Notes under the pieces: model-generated
What the model saw: the letters and a program-made list of their open reading frames with translations, nothing else
Told to the model about the DNA's origin: nothing
Databases searched by the model: none
Translations under genes and position numbers: made by a program
Assembly: GCF_012290005.1 (NCBI RefSeq)
Contig: NZ_JAAXMS010000010.1
Span: 124,001-188,000 of the forward strand
Length of the DNA: 64,000 nucleotides
Origin: Crateriforma spongiae
GTDB lineage: Bacteria; Planctomycetota; Planctomycetia; Pirellulales; Pirellulaceae
Direction: 5' to 3'
Shown: one piece after another, positions 9,578-20,244 of the stretch
Layout of the letters: every line of letters starts with the position of its first letter
Numbering within the stretch: position 1 is the stretch's first letter

Positions 9578-11005
9578 ATGCAGTACGTCATCCTCGCCGT
9601 CCTGGTCATTCTGGTCATCGCATTCTTTGTGATGGTCTGGAAGGCTTCCCCGTACTGGCGGTGGTACGCCCTGACGACCGCGTCGTTGACGATGATTTTG
9701 GCGGTCGTTTTCATCTTTCCGACGGCCATCGTGCTGAAAAGCCGATCCGCCTGGCACAAGATCAAGGAAGATCTGGAAACACGGTACGACGGGGCGGTGG
9801 CCCAGCAAAAGGTGCTGAATTTCGGCGATCCCACCGACCCGACCGCCGGCCCCGGCGCGGTCGATCTGAACCAGCAACTGGCCCAACTGGGCACCGAAGC
9901 CGGTCGACACTGGCGGGGACTTCGCGTTAGCAACATTCAGGACCGCGCGATCACCCTGGTGCAGCCGCCGCGTCCCGAGGATGATCCGGCCGCCGGTGGT
10001 GACGATAACGCACCAGCCCCCGCCGACGGTGCCCAGCAGACACTGGTCCCCGGCGAACTGGTCGTCCATGCCTTCGCCGACCAACCGCGTCCGGGTTTCG
10101 AATTTCCGGTTCCCAATTTTTACTTGGGCGAATTTCGCGTCACCGCCAGCGATGCGAACACCGTGACGATCGAACCCACCACACCGCTTCAACCGCAACA
10201 AGAACAGGTCATCGGCAATCGCCAAGCGGTCGGCTGGTCACTGTACGAATTGCTGCCGCTGGACGGTCACCAGGTCTTCATCGCTGCCGGCAGCGAACCA
10301 GACGACGAAAACCTGTTCGGCCGCCCAGACGAAGAATTGATCCGCAGTTTGCTGGGCGACAGCGTCAGCGAAGAAATCTTGCAGTCCTATATGCGAGACG
10401 GTTCGCGTGCGACGCCTGAAGATCCGATCGAAACGGTTTGGAACAAGATTGAGTTCTTGAAGCCATACACGTTGGATGTCGACAGCCCTACGCAATCCGG
10501 TGTCCTGCAAGGCGGGTTCTTTGACGGCAGCGGACGTGCCCTGGACAGCCGCCTTCAGCATGGCGGTGAAAAAGGCGTTCAGTTCAAACAGGGTGACCAG
10601 TTGGTCGTCAAGCAGGAAGCCGCGGAGAAACTGTTCGACGAAGACGTCGCCAAATTGATCGACAAGTACTACGTCCGGCCGCTGAATGATTACCGATTCG
10701 GGATCCGCAATATCCGGTTGCGATTAAAAGAATTGGCGATGCGAAAGGCGGAATTGGAATTCGAAAACAATGTGTTGCAAGAAGCCACACGGTCCAGCCA
10801 AAACCTGTTGGTCGAATACCAGGACGAAGCGTTGAAGTTGGAACAAGACCTGGCTCAAACGCGAATCGAAACCGAGGCGATCACTGAATACATCCAGACA
10901 CTGGAAAGTCGTGTCAAAGAAACACGCGAAACCCTGGTCCGGTTGTATCGCAGCAACCAAGAAATCGAAAACGAGATTCAACGGGTCTACGCATCGCTGA
11001 ATTGA
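9578..11005 (+). CDS. Membrane-anchored coiled-coil protein of unknown function
   Basis: 475 residues from the ATG at 9578, chosen because it places the first membrane helix at the N-terminus (about residues 2-18) with a second helix at about 28-48. The rest is predicted to be outside the membrane. There is an acidic, Pro/Ala-rich middle, a region with repeated hydrophobic beta-like strands, and a C-terminal coiled coil of about 100 residues rich in Glu, Gln, Leu and Arg. No enzymatic motif is visible. It is followed by a very strong terminator at 11062-11103, so it is probably a single-gene unit. It is divergent from the TolC-type lipoprotein and could share a regulatory region with it. Confidence 0.75.
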   Translation: MQYVILAVLVILVIAFFVMVWKASPYWRWYALTTASLTMILAVVFIFPTAIVLKSRSAWHKIKEDLETRYDGAVAQQKVLNFGDPTDPTAGPGAVDLNQQLAQLGTEAGRHWRGLRVSNIQDRAITLVQPPRPEDDPAAGGDDNAPAPADGAQQTLVPGELVVHAFADQPRPGFEFPVPNFYLGEFRVTASDANTVTIEPTTPLQPQQEQVIGNRQAVGWSLYELLPLDGHQVFIAAGSEPDDENLFGRPDEELIRSLLGDSVSEEILQSYMRDGSRATPEDPIETVWNKIEFLKPYTLDVDSPTQSGVLQGGFFDGSGRALDSRLQHGGEKGVQFKQGDQLVVKQEAAEKLFDEDVAKLIDKYYVRPLNDYRFGIRNIRLRLKELAMRKAELEFENNVLQEATRSSQNLLVEYQDEALKLEQDLAQTRIETEAITEYIQTLESRVKETRETLVRLYRSNQEIENEIQRVYASLN

Positions 11006-11061
11006 GGCGGTTTGATCGGCAAGATTTGTCGAAGCCTCTGGACTGGACCCGCAACCAAACG

Positions 11062-11103
11062 AAAACGCGGGACGCGCCCAACTGGCGCGTCCCGCGTTTT
11101 TTG
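11062..11103. terminator. Bidirectional intrinsic terminator
   Basis: A perfect 14-base inverted repeat (11065-11078 with 11084-11097) has a five-base CAACT loop. It is flanked by an A-run on the left and a T-run on the right, so it works on both strands. It lies between the convergent coiled-coil gene (ending 11005) and the CBS-domain gene (ending 11157). Confidence 0.93.
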
Positions 11104-11156
11104 TTTCGTAATGGTCACTGTTTCGCGGGGCGCATTTTCCCGCGACTCGCGCTGAA

Positions 11157-11630
11157 TCAGACCGGTCGCTCGGTCGATTCCATCAAGGCGCTCAGGTACA
11201 AGCCCGTGACGGCGGGTTCACGCTGGACCTGTTTCATGTGTTCGTAAAACGCTCCCATGATGTCACGACGGGATATCTGTCCCAACAGACGTCCGTAGTC
11301 ATCCAGAACGGGCAGACGTCGGCATGCGGCATCTAAGAACGTTTGGGCAATCGTCAGCAGATCCGTCTCCGCACCGATGACCGGTGGGCTGGCATCCACG
11401 AACGACATCAAATTTGACGATGGCAGTCCGTCATAGGTCGCGTCGACGACAAATCGCATGCACGATTTTTCGGAAAAGATCCCTAGGAATTGACGATCCT
11501 CGTCCACAACCGGCGCGCCGGAAATTCTGCGTTTCAACAACACGTTCAACGCGTCGATAACTTCCATGTCTGGCGAAAGAGTGACCAGATTGGAAACCAT
11601 CAAGTCACGGGCGGTGATCGTATGCATCAT
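11157..11630 (-). CDS. CBS-domain pair protein
   Basis: 157 residues from the ATG at 11630, preceded by a CGGAG-like ribosome-binding site; a TTG at 11705 would add 25 unstructured residues. It contains two CBS motifs in tandem (about residues 6-60 and 75-130), each with the typical pattern of an alpha helix followed by 'GAPVVDED' or 'RLPVLDDYGRLLG' and an I-S-R/D helix. Stand-alone CBS pairs bind adenosine nucleotides such as AMP, ATP or SAM and usually regulate a partner. No partner domain is fused and no obvious target gene is adjacent. It is convergent with the coiled-coil gene and shares its terminator. Confidence 0.88.
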   Translation of the reverse strand: MMHTITARDLMVSNLVTLSPDMEVIDALNVLLKRRISGAPVVDEDRQFLGIFSEKSCMRFVVDATYDGLPSSNLMSFVDASPPVIGAETDLLTIAQTFLDAACRRLPVLDDYGRLLGQISRRDIMGAFYEHMKQVQREPAVTGLYLSALMESTERPV

Positions 11631-12081
11631 GGGCTCGGGGCTCCGGTGAAAAGGCTTGTAACGGAAGACCGAATCTCGCGTCGCAGGACGCAATTCTTGG
11701 GTCAACGAACATTTCCAAAGATCAACGTCAGTGCATCGCAGCGATTGATGGGTCGCCGCATCGCACTAAACGCAATGTTGCGGCGAATGCCGAATCGCGG
11801 TCAAGAAAATTTTGGCGTTCATTCTTCCACCCCGCTCGCCGCGGCATCGATGCGAATCCCGTCGCGGTGGCAATGAATTGGACGGTGATCAAACGCCGGC
11901 GGGCCGCCGACACGCACACGGATCCGCTTCCGCAAACCATGACGGCATAAATACTTACGTCACTGTCGGCGCAACGCGACCGGCAGCGGGGCGGACAACC
12001 AAGCGGTGGATCGGCTATGCTGCCCCCGGGGGTGAAACGCCCAGTTGTGAAAGTTATCACAAAGCGAAGGAATTGACCGTT

Positions 12082-12561
12082 ATGTTTGGCCGTTGGGTGC
12101 AAATCGAGTTCGAATGTCTGCCCCTGCGCAGCGTGTCACGGTTCGACGTTCCGGTGGACGCATCGCCGAAGTACGAGGCCTTTGTCCAACGGGTTAAAAA
12201 CGCGATCGACAAACACGGTTCGCACAACACTTACTACCTGCATCAGGGTCTGTGTGTTTATCACCTGACCAACGATCCGGCCCACGGCGAAGTCAGTTTC
12301 GACTTCGAAGGCGTGGCGATGACGGACAAGACCGATCGAAAGACTCGGTCGGTTGACTTGATCACTCAATTGCGTGGTGAAACCTGCACGTGGCTGAACG
12401 AACCGATCGTCGAATTCTTGGCCGAAAGCGTCAAACACAGCGTGCTGGTGGAATTTGATCGCTATATCGAAGCCGGTGATTTGGAAAAGACGCGTCAAAG
12501 GATCGCGGAGATCGAAAAACAGGCCGAAGAAAGTGGCGGATTCGTTGGGATGTACCTTTAA
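12082..12561 (+). CDS. Small conserved protein of unknown function
   Basis: 159 residues from the ATG at 12082; GAAGG lies about 11 bases upstream. The sequence is a compact alpha/beta protein without signal peptide or membrane helix. It opens with WVQIEFECLPLRS and contains a Tyr/His-rich strand (YYLHQGLCVYHLT) followed by VSFDFEGVAM. The C-terminal 30 residues form a charged amphipathic helix. The clean length, the ribosome-binding site and codon use matching its neighbours support it as a real gene. I do not recognise the family. It converges with the kinase gene, ending 36 bases before that gene's stop. Confidence 0.7.
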   Translation: MFGRWVQIEFECLPLRSVSRFDVPVDASPKYEAFVQRVKNAIDKHGSHNTYYLHQGLCVYHLTNDPAHGEVSFDFEGVAMTDKTDRKTRSVDLITQLRGETCTWLNEPIVEFLAESVKHSVLVEFDRYIEAGDLEKTRQRIAEIEKQAEESGGFVGMYL

Positions 12562-12597
12562 GACGCTGGCGCTGTATCGAACACCTTCGATGCGTCA

Positions 12598-14895
12598 TCA
12601 AATCAAAGTGTCACCGGTTTCACCGACCACCCCGCGTCTGTTGCCAAGCACCCGTGCCATTTTGCGCCAATCACTGATGATTCGGCCGTAGGCAAACAAC
12701 GCGGCGCACAGTCCCGCAATACTGGCCAAAACCGCGACCAGCATCACCCCGCGGGCGATGACGTCGCGGGACAGCAACAACATCAATCCGATCAACGGAA
12801 TCACAGCTGCGGCCAACAAGAAAACGACGCCTTGGGTGGCCACGCGTTTGCCGCGAGCTTCGAATTTCGGATCGGTCAAGCGATCGCGTTGGAACCGCGG
12901 GTAATAGACCTTGGTGACCAGCCACAGCATCCCGAAATACGGATACACCGCCGCGACGCCGCCGCAGATCAGCAGCGACATGAAAAAGTGCATCGCTTCG
13001 GTGCGGTCGAACGACGGGAACCACCATCGCAGCATCGTCGGATAAATGGCCCCGGCAATGATCCAAAGCGAACCACCAATGATGGCCGCCTGACGTCCCA
13101 AACGAAGCGACGCATCGACCTCGTTTTCGGGAACCGGCTGTCGCTTGGCCACCCGCCGGGCCGCCATCACCACGGGCTTGGTGAAGTAAACCAACAAAGC
13201 CGCACCGGTCGGAAATGCGATCGTGTTGACACTGAACGCCAGCATTTCAAAGGCTCCCTGAAACGAAGGTTCAAGGGACGAATAACGCTGAATGATCTGT
13301 TGCTGGTTGTAGAAGTAGTTAAAGACACCGGCGGCGATGTTGGGCGTCAAAATCACCGCCGCGGCCAACCACCGTGGCGACCAAGGCATCAAACGGCGGC
13401 GGTAGCTGGACGGTGGCGGATCAAAGATTCCCGCGACTTCCGGATGCAGTGCCAATTTCAAGTGGGCTTCCAAGCGGGCACCGGCCGCGATGCGAATTTC
13501 CGAATCACGATGCAATGCGTCGCGTAATGCCGATTCCAGCACTCGTTCGCTGGGATCATCGCATCGCACGGGCTCGGCAAGCGGTTGGTCTCGCGATTCG
13601 CATTGCTGTTGCAGCATTTCGGTCCAGGACGACGCTTGCCGTGGCACCTGGAACGGTCGCTGCCCCTGCCATAATTCCCAAAGCATCACCGCCAGGGAAT
13701 AAAAATCAGCTTCGGTTCCCACACGCTTTTGATCATCGGGGTCACAGGTTCGCACCGCGTGTAGGTGTTCCGGTGCCATGTAGGCGATGGATCCACCAAA
13801 GTTCGCGGCTGCTCCCGCACGTCCCGCGGCACCGGCAAAGCTGACGTTGAAATCCGCCAGCTTTGGAACCCCTTCCGCGGTCAACAACACGTTGGCGGGT
13901 TTGACGTCGCGGTGCAGCACGCCTCTTTGGTGGGCGGCCCGCAGTGCCGCCGACAATTGGATCCCGATCCAAGCAACGACGGCCGCCCAACGCGTTTCGG
14001 ACAACCACTGACGCAGGCTGGAACGTTCGGGTACTTGTTGCGTCGCCTGCAATAATTGCTGGTCGATGCACCGGAGCAACCATTGGCCCGTCGGTGTTTC
14101 CCCTGGTGCTGCCGCGGATCCGTCCCGGACGACTTTGACCACATCCGCAAGCGTCCCCCCGGGCACGTACTGCATGTACAACAAATGGACTTCGCCGTCG
14201 TCGTTGCATTCCGGACAGACCGTCATGCGTTGATCATAGACACGGACGATGTTGGGATGATCCAACTGAGCCAGCGTCTGGGATTCAGCGCCGGTCCCGC
14301 GTGACACCTTCAACGCCACCAATCGCTGCATCGAATTTTGCCGGGCCAAGTAGACTTGGGCAAACGCGCCCTTACCCAGTTCGCGAATGATCGAAAAATC
14401 GTCCACCGTCGTACCGACCGGCATCGACTGTGGTGCTCGTGTTTTCACCGCCGCTGATGTCGCCTCCACCTCGCTGCCCAGCGGCAAATCCAGATTCGCA
14501 AGGTGCGGAAACCGCTGTTCCAAAGGCTGCGGCGGGCGTTTACCGAGCGATTGCAATAACTGGCGTTCCTCCATCACCAGATCCAGCGACACCGATTCGC
14601 GTGACAGCGGTGGTGACAAACCATCGATGTAATCTTCGATGCTGCGAATCGAACCGGATTCGGCATCAATGGCCATGTCCATCTTGATCATTTCCGTCAG
14701 CAACAGCGGATGATGCTGGACGGGGACCTGCGACGGAATGAGTTTCAGCATTTCCGCAGGCCGTTGCACCGGAGCCCGCTGGGCGACCGATTCCAAACAG
14801 CCTTCCAGGTACTGATCCAAAACCTGCAGGGAGTGTTCCGCAGGCGGCGCCGAGGGCGTGGTGGTTTCCGATCCTTGGCCCGATCCCAGCGACAT
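12598..14895 (-). CDS. Membrane Ser/Thr protein kinase with DFN in place of DFG
   Basis: 765 residues. A helical N-terminal segment (1-160) precedes a Hanks-type kinase domain. The Gly loop is GKGAFAQV at 174-181, the ATP-anchoring Lys is 196 in VALKV, the catalytic loop is HRD at 328-330 with Asn335, and the APE motif is at 374-376. The metal-binding motif normally written DFG is DFN here (Asp348-Phe349-Asn350). A short Cys pair (CPEC, 227-230) precedes the hinge. The C-terminal third (about 495-750) contains five or six membrane helices. It diverges from an ECF sigma factor gene 171 bases away, a pairing common in planctomycetes. The phosphorylation target is unknown. The ATG at 14895 is used. 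Confidence 0.9.
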   Translation of the reverse strand: MSLGSGQGSETTTPSAPPAEHSLQVLDQYLEGCLESVAQRAPVQRPAEMLKLIPSQVPVQHHPLLLTEMIKMDMAIDAESGSIRSIEDYIDGLSPPLSRESVSLDLVMEERQLLQSLGKRPPQPLEQRFPHLANLDLPLGSEVEATSAAVKTRAPQSMPVGTTVDDFSIIRELGKGAFAQVYLARQNSMQRLVALKVSRGTGAESQTLAQLDHPNIVRVYDQRMTVCPECNDDGEVHLLYMQYVPGGTLADVVKVVRDGSAAAPGETPTGQWLLRCIDQQLLQATQQVPERSSLRQWLSETRWAAVVAWIGIQLSAALRAAHQRGVLHRDVKPANVLLTAEGVPKLADFNVSFAGAAGRAGAAANFGGSIAYMAPEHLHAVRTCDPDDQKRVGTEADFYSLAVMLWELWQGQRPFQVPRQASSWTEMLQQQCESRDQPLAEPVRCDDPSERVLESALRDALHRDSEIRIAAGARLEAHLKLALHPEVAGIFDPPPSSYRRRLMPWSPRWLAAAVILTPNIAAGVFNYFYNQQQIIQRYSSLEPSFQGAFEMLAFSVNTIAFPTGAALLVYFTKPVVMAARRVAKRQPVPENEVDASLRLGRQAAIIGGSLWIIAGAIYPTMLRWWFPSFDRTEAMHFFMSLLICGGVAAVYPYFGMLWLVTKVYYPRFQRDRLTDPKFEARGKRVATQGVVFLLAAAVIPLIGLMLLLSRDVIARGVMLVAVLASIAGLCAALFAYGRIISDWRKMARVLGNRRGVVGETGDTLI

Positions 14896-15066
14896 GACGG
14901 CGAACGTTCCTGAATTGGTCGGAAGACGAAAAATAGGGCAGACTTGCTATCTCGGTCGGTTTCGCCGCACACCCGTGGTGGACGACCGACCTCCGATACA
15001 GGTTAGACTGTAGGCGGAAATGATTTTTTGTCCGATGGGCCTGGGGATCAAGCAAGGAACGTCCGA

Positions 15067-15705
15067 ATGAGCGAATCGGAAGCGTTCGAACCGATCGACG
15101 GTGATGATACAGATCTGACCGAGCGAATTTGCCGCCATGACAGCGAGGCGTTGGCCGAACTGATGCGGCGGCGGGAAAATTTGCTGAAAGGTTTTGTTCG
15201 ATCCCTGTGCAGCGACCGGTTGTTGTCGGTTGTCGAAGTCGACGATCTGTATCAGGAAATCAGCGCCGCGGCGATCAGCAGTTTGGCGACTGCACCGTTG
15301 GATCAGTACACGCCGATGCAGTGGTTACAGCAAATCGCACGGCGTCGCGTGGTCGATGCCCACCGGTTCCATTTCGAAGCCCAGCGACGCGACGCCGGTC
15401 GCCAAAGTTCGTTGCAGGCCGGTGCCGACGACGAAAAAGGCGGCCTGGAGGCATTGTTGGCTGCCAGTTTTACGACGGCCAGCGCGGCGTTTTCCCGGGA
15501 TATCCGCATGATCCGTCTGCAGGAGGCGATTGACGAATTGGGCGACGAGGCCCGCCAAGCGGTGATGATGCGATACAGTCGCGGGTTGCCTTCCAAGGAC
15601 ATCGCCGAACAGCTGGGAAAGACCGATGCGGCGGTCCGTGTCTTGCTGTCACGCAGCCTTCGTCAGCTGGAAAAAAAGCTGTCCGATGTCCGACCGACCC
15701 GCTAG
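15067..15705 (+). CDS. ECF-type RNA polymerase sigma factor
   Basis: 212 residues from the ATG at 15067, with AAGGAA eight bases upstream. Region 2 spans about 30-100 (DDLYQEISAAA and WLQQIARRRVVDAHR), and region 4 spans about 150-205 with a helix-turn-helix (SKDIAEQLGKTDAAVRVLLSRSLRQLEKKL). There is no region 1 or 3, as expected for an extracytoplasmic-function sigma factor. Its gene is divergent from a membrane Ser/Thr kinase. Planctomycete ECF groups of this sort are thought to be controlled by phosphorylation from the linked kinase rather than by an anti-sigma factor; no anti-sigma gene is seen here. Confidence 0.9.
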   Translation: MSESEAFEPIDGDDTDLTERICRHDSEALAELMRRRENLLKGFVRSLCSDRLLSVVEVDDLYQEISAAAISSLATAPLDQYTPMQWLQQIARRRVVDAHRFHFEAQRRDAGRQSSLQAGADDEKGGLEALLAASFTTASAAFSRDIRMIRLQEAIDELGDEARQAVMMRYSRGLPSKDIAEQLGKTDAAVRVLLSRSLRQLEKKLSDVRPTR

Positions 15706-15920
15706 CGGCCCCTCCGATTCGGCTGCTGCCGGAACTTGCCGACAGCCGCGGGAATAGGGCGGGACGCCCCGATATTCAATTCCGTTATTCTCCGCGAAAC
15801 CGGACCGGCGTCGCAGGGGTTATTATTCTGGACGTGATCGGCACATCCGCCGTGACGTTCTTCTGCATCTTTGCCTTCCCCATCCCTCCCTGTCATTTCT
15901 GACAAAAGGTAACTCGAAAG

Positions 15921-16490
15921 ATGAATAAAGCTTTCATCGCCGTCTTGGCCTGCGCTCTTGGTTGTTGTCTGTCCCTGACATCGGCAACGGCTGACGACTC
16001 GGCTGCCGCCAAAGGCAACAAGAAAAAGGCTGGCCAGCGTGGCGCCGTTCAAATGGTCATGAACAAGATCAAGGCCGCGGAACTGACCGCCGAACAACAA
16101 GCCAAGTACGACCAACTGGCCGAAGGTTTGAAGAAGGAACTGGCCACGATCCGCGCAGCCGGTTTGACCAATGAAATCAACAAGCAACGCAACCAGCTGA
16201 CCGCCAAACTGCGGAAAGAAAACGCAAGCCGCAAGGAAATCCTTGCCGCGGTATCGGAGACCTTCAGCGAAGACGTCGTGGCATTGATCAATAAAGCCAC
16301 CAAGGCCAATGCCGATTTCCGCAAGGCTGCCTATGGTTTGTTGACCGATGAACAATTGGCCAAGCTTCCCGAAGAGACTCAGAAGCAAATCAGTACCGCG
16401 CTGAAGCCGAAGAATCAGGGCAAAGGCAAGAACAAGGGCAACGGCCAAAAGAAACGTAAAGGCAACAAGAAAGCAGAAGCAGCGAACTGA
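15921..16490 (+). CDS. Exported small helical protein, LTxxQ/Spy-like
   Basis: 189 residues with an N-terminal signal peptide (hydrophobic core about 4-22, cleavage near Ala24-Asp25). The mature part is almost entirely helical, rich in Lys, Ala, Glu and Gln. It carries two LTxEQ-type motifs (LTAEQQAKYDQL and LTDEQLAKL), which recall the LTxxQ repeats of CpxP/Spy periplasmic chaperones. The last 35 residues are a strongly basic Lys/Asn/Gly tail. The ribosome-binding site (AAAGG) sits upstream of the ATG, and a strong hairpin terminator follows at 16540-16575, so it is a single-gene unit. A chaperone or metal-binding role is only suggested by the motif. Confidence 0.75.
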   Translation: MNKAFIAVLACALGCCLSLTSATADDSAAAKGNKKKAGQRGAVQMVMNKIKAAELTAEQQAKYDQLAEGLKKELATIRAAGLTNEINKQRNQLTAKLRKENASRKEILAAVSETFSEDVVALINKATKANADFRKAAYGLLTDEQLAKLPEETQKQISTALKPKNQGKGKNKGNGQKKRKGNKKAEAAN

Positions 16491-16539
16491 TCGCTTCCGC
16501 ATCGATCACTCGGTCCGGCTTGTCCGCACCGAAAGCAAA

Positions 16540-16577
16540 CAACGCATGCCGGCACATCGTCGGCATGCGTTTTTGTT
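16540..16577 (+). terminator. Intrinsic terminator
   Basis: A perfect 10-base stem (16542-16551 with 16561-16570, core CGCATGCC/GGCATGCG) has a nine-base loop and is followed by a T-run. It lies 50 bases after the Spy-like gene and, because A residues precede the left arm, may also work for the convergent cytidine deaminase gene. Confidence 0.9.
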
Positions 16578-16660
16578 TGCAACGAAATTCAACCAAGTTG
16601 CAACTTCATTGACATCGCGGGGTTAAGTAGGCGAAATCGGCAACGCCAAGACCGGCCCGT

Positions 16661-17077
16661 TCAACTGTGCGAATGGATGTCCGATGAATCAAACGCATCG
16701 GGCAACAATTGCGACAGCTTGCGCACCTGCCGCTGGTTGTCGATCACATCGATCGTGATGACGGTGATATCCATGCCGAATTCGGCCAGAAACTGGCGAC
16801 AAGCCCCACAGGGCATTGCACCACCAATACTGGCAATCGCGACGGCACGCCAAGTCCGGTACCCCTGGGACACCGCCGCCGATGCGGCGACGCGTTCGGC
16901 ACAGATGGTCAACGAATAGCTGGCGTTTTCGACGTTGCATCCGCCGACAATTTTACCGTCGCCCATCAGTAACGCTGCGCCGACATAAAAATGACTGTGC
17001 GGCGCGTACGCTTGATCGCGTGCTTCAATCGCAGCCAAGACGAGGCGATCGATTTCGGCCTGCTTCAATTCATTCAT
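16661..17077 (-). CDS. cdd: Cytidine deaminase
   Basis: 138 residues from the ATG at 17077; a GTG three codons further upstream is possible. It has the two zinc motifs of homotetrameric cytidine deaminases: CAE (Cys59, catalytic Glu61) and PCGAC (Cys90, Cys93). The substrate-binding FYVGAAL and CNVENASY stretches are also present. It converts cytidine and deoxycytidine to uridine and deoxyuridine in pyrimidine salvage. It lies 30 bases downstream of the pyrimidine phosphorylase gene on the same strand, so the two form a nucleoside-salvage operon. Confidence 0.95.
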   Translation of the reverse strand: MNELKQAEIDRLVLAAIEARDQAYAPHSHFYVGAALLMGDGKIVGGCNVENASYSLTICAERVAASAAVSQGYRTWRAVAIASIGGAMPCGACRQFLAEFGMDITVITIDVIDNQRQVRKLSQLLPDAFDSSDIHSHS

Positions 17078-17107
17078 CTGGGGCACACTGCCGGGGTCAA
17101 GCGATGC

Positions 17108-18391
17108 TTATTCGAAAGGATATCGGCGAATCAACAGAGGGCGTTTCTCCACTTGCTGCTGACGGATCACGATGGCGTCGTGGACCCTTTGAATATACCG
17201 CACGTCTGGTTCGCCGTCTTGATACAGCGTAGCGATCGGCTGGCCCGTTTCGACACGATTTCCGACCCGCTCATGCACATCCAATCCAACCCTTGCATCG
17301 ATCACGTCGTCGACCTTTTGTCGCCCCCCACCCATCACTGCGACAACTCGTGCGAGTTCGATCGCATCGATCTGGGCGATCGTCCCTGATTCCGGGGCCG
17401 TGATCACGTGCGCGTCGGCAAGCGTCAGACGTTCGGGCAAACGCCCGCCTTGGGCCTGGACCATTTGTTGAAATTTTTCCATCGCCGAACCGTCATCCAG
17501 CAAACGCGTCAAAATGTTGCGCGCTTGATCGACGTCAGTGGCAAGTCCACCTTGGACCAACAAAATTTCGGCGGAGGCAAGCGTAAGTTCACGAACTTCA
17601 TCGGGACCGCCGCCGTCCAGAACGTCCAATGATTCATTGACTTCGTTCGCGTTGCCAATCGAACGCCCCAGCGGCTGGCTCATGTCGGAAAGAATGGCCG
17701 CGGTGGGCAAGCCCGAATCTGTCCCAACGCGGATCAATGATCCGGCCAGCGATTCGGCCTGTTCCACCGATGTCATGAAAGCGCCCCGCCCCACCTTCAC
17801 GTCAATCAGCAAGGCATCCAGTGTCGCAGCCAACTTTTTCGACAGGATACTGGCCGTAATCAATGGAATTGAATCGATCGTCGCGGTGACGTCACGCAAG
17901 GCATACAGACGGCGATCGGCAGGTGCGATTGATGCGTCGGCGCCGACAATACAGGCCCCAACTTGCTTCAGAACCTCATTGCGACGTGCCGCCGACAGGT
18001 CGATTTGGAATCCGGGGATCGCTTCCAGCTTGTCCAGCGTGCCACCAGTGTGCCCCAGTCCGCGGCCGCTGATCATCGGGACTTCCGCCCCGGCGGCGGC
18101 CAGCAACGGTGCCAAAATCAGCGAAATCTTGTCGCCCACGCCGCCGGTGCTGTGCTTGTCCAGCCGGGGGCGATCGGTCAGCCGATCAAAACGATCACCG
18201 CTGTCGACCATCGCTGCGGTCAGTGCGGATGTTTCCGCATCGCTCATTCCGTTGATGCGAACGGCCATGGAAAAGGCCGACATCTGATAATCGGCAACCT
18301 CATCGCGAACGAATCCTTCGATCAGCGATCGAATTTGTTCGCCCGACAGTTCGGCGGCATCCCGTTTAGTGGCCAGCAGATCAGTTATCAT
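17108..18391 (-). CDS. deoA: Thymidine / pyrimidine-nucleoside phosphorylase
   Basis: 427 residues, the usual length for this family. The signature DKHSTGGVGDKISL (about 77-90) is the phosphate/substrate loop of thymidine and pyrimidine-nucleoside phosphorylases. The GRGLGHTGGTLDKLE and SKKLAA segments also match. It cleaves thymidine or uridine with phosphate to the base and (deoxy)ribose-1-phosphate. It is transcribed with cytidine deaminase, 30 bases away. Sequence alone does not separate the thymidine-specific (deoA) from the broader enzyme (pdp), so the symbol is tentative. The ATG at 18391 gives the standard N-terminus. Confidence 0.93.
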   Translation of the reverse strand: MITDLLATKRDAAELSGEQIRSLIEGFVRDEVADYQMSAFSMAVRINGMSDAETSALTAAMVDSGDRFDRLTDRPRLDKHSTGGVGDKISLILAPLLAAAGAEVPMISGRGLGHTGGTLDKLEAIPGFQIDLSAARRNEVLKQVGACIVGADASIAPADRRLYALRDVTATIDSIPLITASILSKKLAATLDALLIDVKVGRGAFMTSVEQAESLAGSLIRVGTDSGLPTAAILSDMSQPLGRSIGNANEVNESLDVLDGGGPDEVRELTLASAEILLVQGGLATDVDQARNILTRLLDDGSAMEKFQQMVQAQGGRLPERLTLADAHVITAPESGTIAQIDAIELARVVAVMGGGRQKVDDVIDARVGLDVHERVGNRVETGQPIATLYQDGEPDVRYIQRVHDAIVIRQQQVEKRPLLIRRYPFE

Positions 18392-18630
18392 AGGACGCGA
18401 GCGTTACCGGCCAGGCGGCTTGTCGGACGCATCGGACCATCCGTCCGGAGGCGACCGATGGCCGCCGTTGCAAATGTTCGCATCAACCGTTTTTTCATCA
18501 AATGAGTTTTGTGCCGGTGTCGAGGTGATTGCGGACCAGCGGCATCGACTGGTCGCCGGATCCCTTTGGGTCACCCAGAATAAAACACAGCTGACCGAAT
18601 TTCCTACCTTTGAAACGGAATTTCCCCGCC

Positions 18631-20085
<1,455 letters not shown>

Positions 20086-20154
20086 TCAACTCTGACGCCG
20101 GGTCCGATTTCAGGTCATTCGCGTCGTGGCGCGGCATTGCCGGATAACTTGACT

Positions 20155-20195
20155 AAAAAAAGGCCGACACAGCGCAATCTGTGTCGGCCTTTTGC
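20155..20195. terminator. Bidirectional intrinsic terminator
   Basis: A perfect 11-base stem (AGGCCGACACA with TGTGTCGGCCT) with an eight-base loop is preceded by an A-run and followed by TTTT. It separates the oxidoreductase gene from the convergent copper-protein gene and can serve both. Confidence 0.93.
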
Positions 20196-20244
20196 TTTTT
20201 CGGTTGGGTCTTCGTTCGAAGATCCGAATCAGAGTGTTATCGAA

